Source: F23-D06 sp963620035
Lineage (GTDB): Bacteria; Bacteroidota; Bacteroidia; Bacteroidales; WCHB1-69
Length of the DNA: 20,166 nt
Assembly (NCBI GenBank): GCA_963620035.1
Contig: CAVEXN010000038.1
Location: forward strand, 1 to 20,166
Direction of reading: 5' to 3'
Positions 17,073-20,166 of this stretch are shown here, piece after piece (within the stretch, counting starts at the first letter, position 1; each line of letters starts with the position of its first letter). The position numbers and the translations under genes are program-made. The notes below the pieces were generated by a model. It was not told where the DNA came from. It saw nothing but the letters and a program-made list of their open reading frames with translations, and ran no database searches.

Positions 17073-18026
17073 ATGAACATATCTGTTATAGTCCCCTTGT
17101 TGAACGAGGCCGAATCGCTGCCCGAGCTTACGGCATGGATCGCACGCATCATGGACGAGAACAGTTTCTCGTATGAAATCCTTATGATTGACGACGGCTC
17201 GTCAGACAACTCATGGCAAATCATCCGCGACCTGCACAGCCAAAACTGCAACGTCAAAGGCATCCGGTTCCGCAGGAATTATGGCAAGTCGGCTGCGCTG
17301 AACACTGGCTTTGAGGCTTGCAAGGGAGATGTCGTCATCACTATGGACGCCGACATGCAAGACAGCCCCAACGAGATACCCGAACTGTACCGTATGGTTA
17401 CGGAGGACGGGTACGACCTTGTTTCAGGTTGGAAAAAGGTACGCTACGACTCAAAACTCGCCAAGAATATCCCCTCCAAGTTCTTCAACTGGACAACGCG
17501 CAAAATGTCGGGCATCATGCTGCACGACTTCAACTGCGGGCTGAAAGCCTACCGCCACGACGTGGTGAAGTCCATTGAAGTTTACAGCGAGATGCACCGC
17601 TACATTCCGGTCATCGCCAAGTGGGCAGGATTCGGGAAGATCGGCGAGAAAGTCGTCCAGCACCGCAAACGCAAATACGGTGTCACCAAATTCGGGTGGA
17701 ACCGTTTCGTGAACGGCTACCTTGACTTGCTGACGATTTCTTTCATGACCCGTTTCGGGAAGAAACCCATGCATGCATTCGGGCTTTGGGGCAGTTTCTC
17801 CTTCTTCATCGGTCTTGTCTGCACAATCTGGCTCATCGCGCTAAAACTGATACACCAGTCAAACGGCGAGCCGTTCAGAGCCGTCACCGACCAGCCATTG
17901 TTCTTCATTGCCCTCTTGGCTATGGTTTTGGGCTTCATGCTGTTCCTCGCCGGCTTCTTGGGTGAACTGATCGCCCGCAACGGTTCAGACCGCAACAGGT
18001 ACCTGATTTCAGACACGCTGGACTAA
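17073..18026 (+). CDS. family 2 glycosyltransferase (polyprenyl-phosphate/DPM1-like) with two C-terminal membrane helices
   Basis: A 317-residue GT-A glycosyltransferase. The N-terminus starts with the GT2 signature ISVIVPLLNE (3-12), followed by Asp40-Asp41-Gly and the metal-binding Asp-Ala-Asp at 92-94, then the HDFNCGLKAYR acceptor region near 151-161. Two membrane helices at about 237-258 and 276-300 follow, the layout of DPM1/ArnC/GtrB-type enzymes that transfer a sugar from a nucleotide donor to polyprenyl phosphate at the inner face of the cytoplasmic membrane. Donor sugar is unknown. It is the last gene of the operon beginning at 14861; no clear intrinsic terminator with a rightward T tract follows. 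Confidence 0.92.
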   Translation: MNISVIVPLLNEAESLPELTAWIARIMDENSFSYEILMIDDGSSDNSWQIIRDLHSQNCNVKGIRFRRNYGKSAALNTGFEACKGDVVITMDADMQDSPNEIPELYRMVTEDGYDLVSGWKKVRYDSKLAKNIPSKFFNWTTRKMSGIMLHDFNCGLKAYRHDVVKSIEVYSEMHRYIPVIAKWAGFGKIGEKVVQHRKRKYGVTKFGWNRFVNGYLDLLTISFMTRFGKKPMHAFGLWGSFSFFIGLVCTIWLIALKLIHQSNGEPFRAVTDQPLFFIALLAMVLGFMLFLAGFLGELIARNGSDRNRYLISDTLD

Positions 18027-18313
18027 ACCGCCGTCTCTCCCCTAAATAACGCAAAAACCTGTCCTCAAAATTTTCGGCGAACGGGGACAGGACTACCGCA
18101 CGAACGAGCCAACTGATTGCGGAAAGGGTGTTTTGCATTGACGACTAAAATAATTTTTCCAGGAATTGCATTTGGACGCTGTTTTTCGCATTTTTTTGCA
18201 GGAAACAACATGCGTAAAATTTGACATTCTACAAAATATTGGTGTTACAAAAAAAAGTTAAACTACAGACTGCGAAAAGTGCTTTCTTTCGTTTTCCCGG
18301 TGCAAGTTTTTTA
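18027..18313. other. gene-free stretch with a minus-oriented terminator-like hairpin
   Basis: No protein-like frame is seen. A hairpin (18058-18066 with 18083-18091, nine pairs including one G-T) is followed on the minus strand by TTTTT and further T-rich sequence, so it looks like a terminator for leftward transcription although no leftward gene is visible. The remainder is AT-rich and unassigned. Confidence 0.45.
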
Positions 18314-18355
18314 TAGCTTTGCCACTTGAATCTATCAGATATTTTGTTATCTTTG
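18314..18355 (+). promoter_or_regulatory. two tandem -7 boxes before the small-ORF leader
   Basis: TAGCTTTG (18314-18321) and TATCTTTG (18348-18355) are both full TAnnTTTG matches. The second has CTTG, one base off TTTG, at 18325-18328, exactly 19 bp upstream. Transcription would start near 18362, about 27 nt before the first small ORF. These are the best plus-strand promoters for the accessory segment that follows. Confidence 0.6.
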
Positions 18356-18388
18356 CACTGTTAATTTTTGGCAACAGCAAATTCAACC

Positions 18389-18508
18389 ATGGGAAACTCA
18401 ACTGAACACTCACGACACATCCATAAGAAGGAGGAACACAAAATCCTTCTCCCTGCTTCCTGTCTTTATGGGTATGCGCCGGGCAGGAAGCCGAACCCAC
18501 AGCAATGA
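18389..18508 (+). CDS. small ORF 1 (39 codons), possible leader peptide
   Basis: A short ATG-initiated frame encoding 39 residues, rich in His, Lys and Glu in the first half (HSRHIHKKEEHK at residues 7-18) and ending YAPGRKPNPQQ. It begins about 27 nt after the predicted start of transcription. Its TGA stop overlaps the ATG of the next small ORF in an ATGA arrangement. The same bases can form hairpins, so it may be a translated leader, a conserved RNA with a chance frame, or part of a dispersed repeat. No known family is recognised. Too short for homology judgement by eye. Confidence 0.35.
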   Translation: MGNSTEHSRHIHKKEEHKILLPASCLYGYAPGRKPNPQQ

Positions 18509-18523
18509 CTGACAGAAAGCAGG
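18426..18523 (+). other. potential structured leader RNA
   Basis: Hairpin 1: AGAAGGA at 18426-18432 pairs perfectly with TCCTTCT at 18444-18450. Hairpin 2: 18452-18464 pairs with 18511-18523 over 13 positions with one mismatch. Inside it TGGGT (18469-18473) pairs with ACCCA (18495-18499) and GGC (18482-18484) with GCC (18490-18492), giving a stacked stem with internal loops. The ATGA junction of the two small ORFs sits in the 3' side just before the closing stem, so folding and translation would interfere with each other. No known riboswitch class was recognised. Confidence 0.4.
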
Positions 18524-18588
18524 CTTTGGAATTACGCCAATCTTCCAGTTGGGGGGGGGCAAAAAACTGCAAGGCATACCACTCATAA
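18505..18588 (+). CDS. small ORF 2 (27 codons) with a G9 tract
   Basis: An ATG-initiated frame of 27 residues whose start overlaps the stop of small ORF 1 (ATGA). Nine consecutive G (18551-18559) encode Trp-Gly-Gly-Ala in the middle, so gain or loss of one G would change its end. The sequence around it ends in Cys-Lys-Ala-Tyr-His-Ser. It stops just before the hairpin at 18595-18616. No family is recognised; coding status is uncertain. Confidence 0.35.
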   Translation: MTDRKQALELRQSSSWGGAKNCKAYHS

Positions 18589-18616
18589 AAAAACAGCCGT
18601 TCCGTTTGCCACGGCT
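18587..18616 (-). terminator. terminator-like hairpin in minus orientation
   Basis: AGCCGT (18595-18600) pairs with ACGGCT (18611-18616) around a 10-nt loop, and on the minus strand is followed within one base by seven T (complement of 18587-18593). It would stop leftward, antisense transcription reaching the small-ORF leader. No leftward gene is seen, so it may instead be part of the leader structure on the plus strand. Confidence 0.4.
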
Positions 18617-18645
18617 TAATAACGTTAATAAAAAAAATAGATAAT

Positions 18646-19496
18646 ATGAAAAAAAGCATTTTTTCATCTGCTATTCTTCTTTTCTGCAAGTTTTTTTGCT
18701 TTTAGTTGCGACAAAAACACAGATGTCAAGTCTGACAATCTCACCACAAATCAACACATTAACATCGATGATGAAACAAACCTTCAAACTTTATTCAACA
18801 AAACAGGCATTGACATCTTCAGGATTGCCAATCTTCCTTCAGTACAATCTTTTTCAAAAAGAACATTTAACACCCACAAAGAAGGTAGTACTTTAGTCAA
18901 TACTAAAACCGAAATTTCCGACTATCAAATCGCGCAACTCCAATCTTTAAATTCTGCTGTCCAACAGGCATTTAACAATGGCAATGAGAGAATGGGCTAT
19001 ATCTTATACGATTCCTTGTGCGCTTTATGCCACAGTATTGGAGGTTTTGTTTTTCAAGAAAATGAATACGGCTTCGAAACATTTATGTATAGCGACATTG
19101 AAGTGCCCGTATACATCCCCCATGGCTTTCATGAAAGCATCAAAAGAAGATGCTGACCAGCTTTATCTTGAAATAAAAAGAGAATACCCTTCTTTCGACA
19201 CCTTGAACGATGTTGTAAAACAAACCATTGTTGCAGCTGCTGTATATCAGAATTATTGTAATATGTCGGATTCCAAAGAAACCAATCCTTCTGATAAAGA
19301 GCGATGCTTGAAAGAAGCTCAAAGGACCTATGCAGAAAGTTTGTGTGTGGCCACGGCTACATATCAAGCGGCGTTGATGGGGTGTGGCCTTTCAGGACCT
19401 GGTCTTACTCCTTGCATTATCATAGCCTCAAGTTCATACGGGGTTTCAGTTGCTGTTGCCTCTTGGCAATACAAACGAGCCGTGAAAAGATGTTGA
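18646..19496 (+). pseudogene. lipoprotein-like gene interrupted by two single-base shifts
   Basis: Read straight from the ATG at 18646 the frame stops at 18703-18705 after 19 codons. One frame over, sequence is open from 18650 to a TGA at 19154-19156; it contains a lipobox-like Ala-Phe-Ser-Cys (Cys codon 18707-18709) and a polar mature region. The next frame over is open from there to TGA at 19494-19496 and encodes a Cys-, Ala- and Gly-rich C-terminus. Removing one base near 18680-18683 (T4; the A7 at 18649-18655 or T6 at 18659-18664 also work) and one in AAAA at 19142-19145 gives one 282-residue frame with a good lipoprotein signal (MKKSIFSSAILL then SASFFAFSC). The corrected junction reads HESIKEDADQLYLE. 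The intact product would be an envelope lipoprotein of unknown function. The shifts may be real mutations or sequencing errors in homopolymers. Confidence 0.65.
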
Positions 19497-19518
19497 ACTC
19501 ACATAAGACAATCCAGCG

Positions 19519-19890
19519 ATGAAAAAAATCGATAAAAAGCTCTTGGCATTAGCAATCGTTTCAGTAGCCATCCCGCTGATTGCAGTTGTCCTTTCATTAT
19601 CCGTTTTTAAAGTTTCTGTCGTCGAGTTGCCGGCTGCTCCTAAAATAGTCTTCATTCTGATTGTTTTCACCGGAATGCTGTTGCTGCTGTTTTCCTATTC
19701 ACGCAACAACACAAAAAAAGAAGTTTGCTCCAACAAGAGAACATCTGTTTTAGCCTTTTATATCGTATTCTCTATTCTGGTTTTGACCTACACGTTTTTC
19801 CGTACAAACACGACTTTCTTTTTCGTAATGCTGATACTCCAAATCATCTTCATCACTTATCTGATGCTACGACCAGAGACACAGCAATAA
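19519..19890 (+). CDS. small four-helix membrane protein
   Basis: A 123-residue protein starting Met-Lys-Lys with four predicted membrane helices at about residues 8-30, 42-60, 76-94 and 98-117, separated by short basic loops. It starts 22 bp after the broken lipoprotein gene and is probably in the same transcript. No conserved motif or family is recognised. Low GC content like the preceding gene and unlike the sequence that follows. It may partner with the lipoprotein in the membrane; a protective (immunity-like) role is conceivable but unsupported. Confidence 0.7.
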   Translation: MKKIDKKLLALAIVSVAIPLIAVVLSLSVFKVSVVELPAAPKIVFILIVFTGMLLLLFSYSRNNTKKEVCSNKRTSVLAFYIVFSILVLTYTFFRTNTTFFFVMLILQIIFITYLMLRPETQQ

Positions 19891-19944
19891 AAGGAAAATA
19901 AACCCCAAGACACTTCTTTTTCCTTTTGTGAGAAAACATACCAT

Positions 19945-20166
19945 TCCAAGGCGGCCGAGGCCGCCGGGGCGGACACCGTCATAAAACTGCTCAGGCCGTT
20001 CAAGAAGAGCCTCAGGTCAATCACCACCGACAACGGGGGCGAGTTCGCCAGACACAAGCTGATTGCCAAGAAATTTGGAGTCCCGGTCTTCTTCACCGAC
20101 CCTTATTATTCGTGGCAGAAAGGGACGGTGGAGAACACCAACAAACTCATCAGACAATACATACCC
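19945..20166 (+). mobile_element. IS30-family transposase, 5'-truncated, running off the right edge
   Basis: The frame encodes part of a DDE integrase core: ITTDNGGEFARH (with the Asp of TDNG), then FFTDPYYSWQKGTVENTNKLIRQYIP at the window edge, split here as FFTDPYYSWQKGT and VENTNKLIRQYIP. This matches the IS30 transposase C-terminal half (DNGxEF...H, then DPYxSWxxGxxENxNxLIRQ with the catalytic Glu). The N-terminal helix-turn-helix and first catalytic Asp are missing: the match begins around 19945-19950, and the same frame upstream is non-coding sequence back to the stop at 19888-19890 with no ATG. A sharp rise in GC marks the junction. It is therefore a remnant, or an element cut by deletion, and cannot encode a working transposase from this side. 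Confidence 0.85.

Noticed and set aside
18428..18434. AAGGAGG as a strong ribosome binding site
   Set aside because: No start codon lies 5-12 bases downstream, and genes of this group generally do not use Shine-Dalgarno sequences. It is better explained as part of hairpin 1.
18426..18523. Cobalamin riboswitch, SRP RNA or tRNA in the leader
   Set aside because: The B12-box, the SRP tetraloop motif and a cloverleaf were looked for by eye and do not fit.
18258..18689. Minus-strand 143-codon frame over the small-ORF leader
   Set aside because: It spans promoters, both small ORFs and the start of the lipoprotein gene on the other strand. Its translation is low-complexity and includes the homopolymer runs.
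18978..19120. N-terminal part of the 172-codon frame as a genuine protein start
   Set aside because: In this interval the neighbouring frame continues an open reading begun at the lipobox and gives a more protein-like sequence. Only the part after about 19145 is taken as coding in the 18978 frame.

Overview
The window looks like chromosomal DNA from an anaerobic Bacteroidales bacterium (Bacteroides/Prevotella-like; the exact genus cannot be fixed from the sequence). Three things support this. Shine-Dalgarno sequences are nearly absent, and the promoters carry the Bacteroidetes -7 box TAnnTTTG (clear at seven places, once with a -33 TTTG at exactly 19 bp). The gene families are typical of the group: a DUF349 repeat protein, a four-subunit 2-oxoacid:ferredoxin oxidoreductase, an acyl-ACP thioesterase, methylmalonyl-CoA epimerase, DUF4199 and a giant alpha-2-macroglobulin.

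Layout. 1-344: non-coding, ending in a strong terminator for the leftward DUF349 gene (345-2519, minus). 2520-2705: divergent promoters, then a secreted leucine-rich-repeat protein (2706-3347, plus), convergent by 5 bp with an exported MORN/YwqK-type repeat protein (3353-4396, minus). 4616-5365: acyl-ACP thioesterase (plus), convergent across a 15-bp stem terminator with a leftward four-gene operon (8268 down to 5474) encoding delta, alpha, beta and gamma subunits of a VOR/KOR-type 2-oxoacid:ferredoxin oxidoreductase. 8743-14781: a 2012-residue alpha-2-macroglobulin with an intact CxEQ thioester motif. 14861-18026: a probable rightward operon of an ICMT-like membrane methyltransferase, methylmalonyl-CoA epimerase (mce), a DUF4199 membrane protein and a GT2 glycosyltransferase, driven by the textbook promoter at 14800-14830.

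From about 18030 to the end the character changes to an AT-rich accessory segment. Two tandem -7 boxes precede two tiny overlapping ORFs (39 and 27 codons, joined by an ATGA stop/start overlap) lying on hairpin-forming sequence with a G9 tract. Next comes a lipoprotein-like gene readable only if two single-base insertions in homopolymers are removed, then a 123-residue four-helix membrane protein. The window ends inside a 5'-truncated, GC-richer IS30-family transposase. This segment is the least explained and most interesting part of the window.

The first 18 kb is mostly housekeeping and envelope biology: 2-oxoacid oxidation coupled to ferredoxin, the methylmalonyl-CoA step of succinate/propionate metabolism, fatty-acid release, and envelope protection or modification. 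No tRNA, rRNA or CRISPR array was seen.
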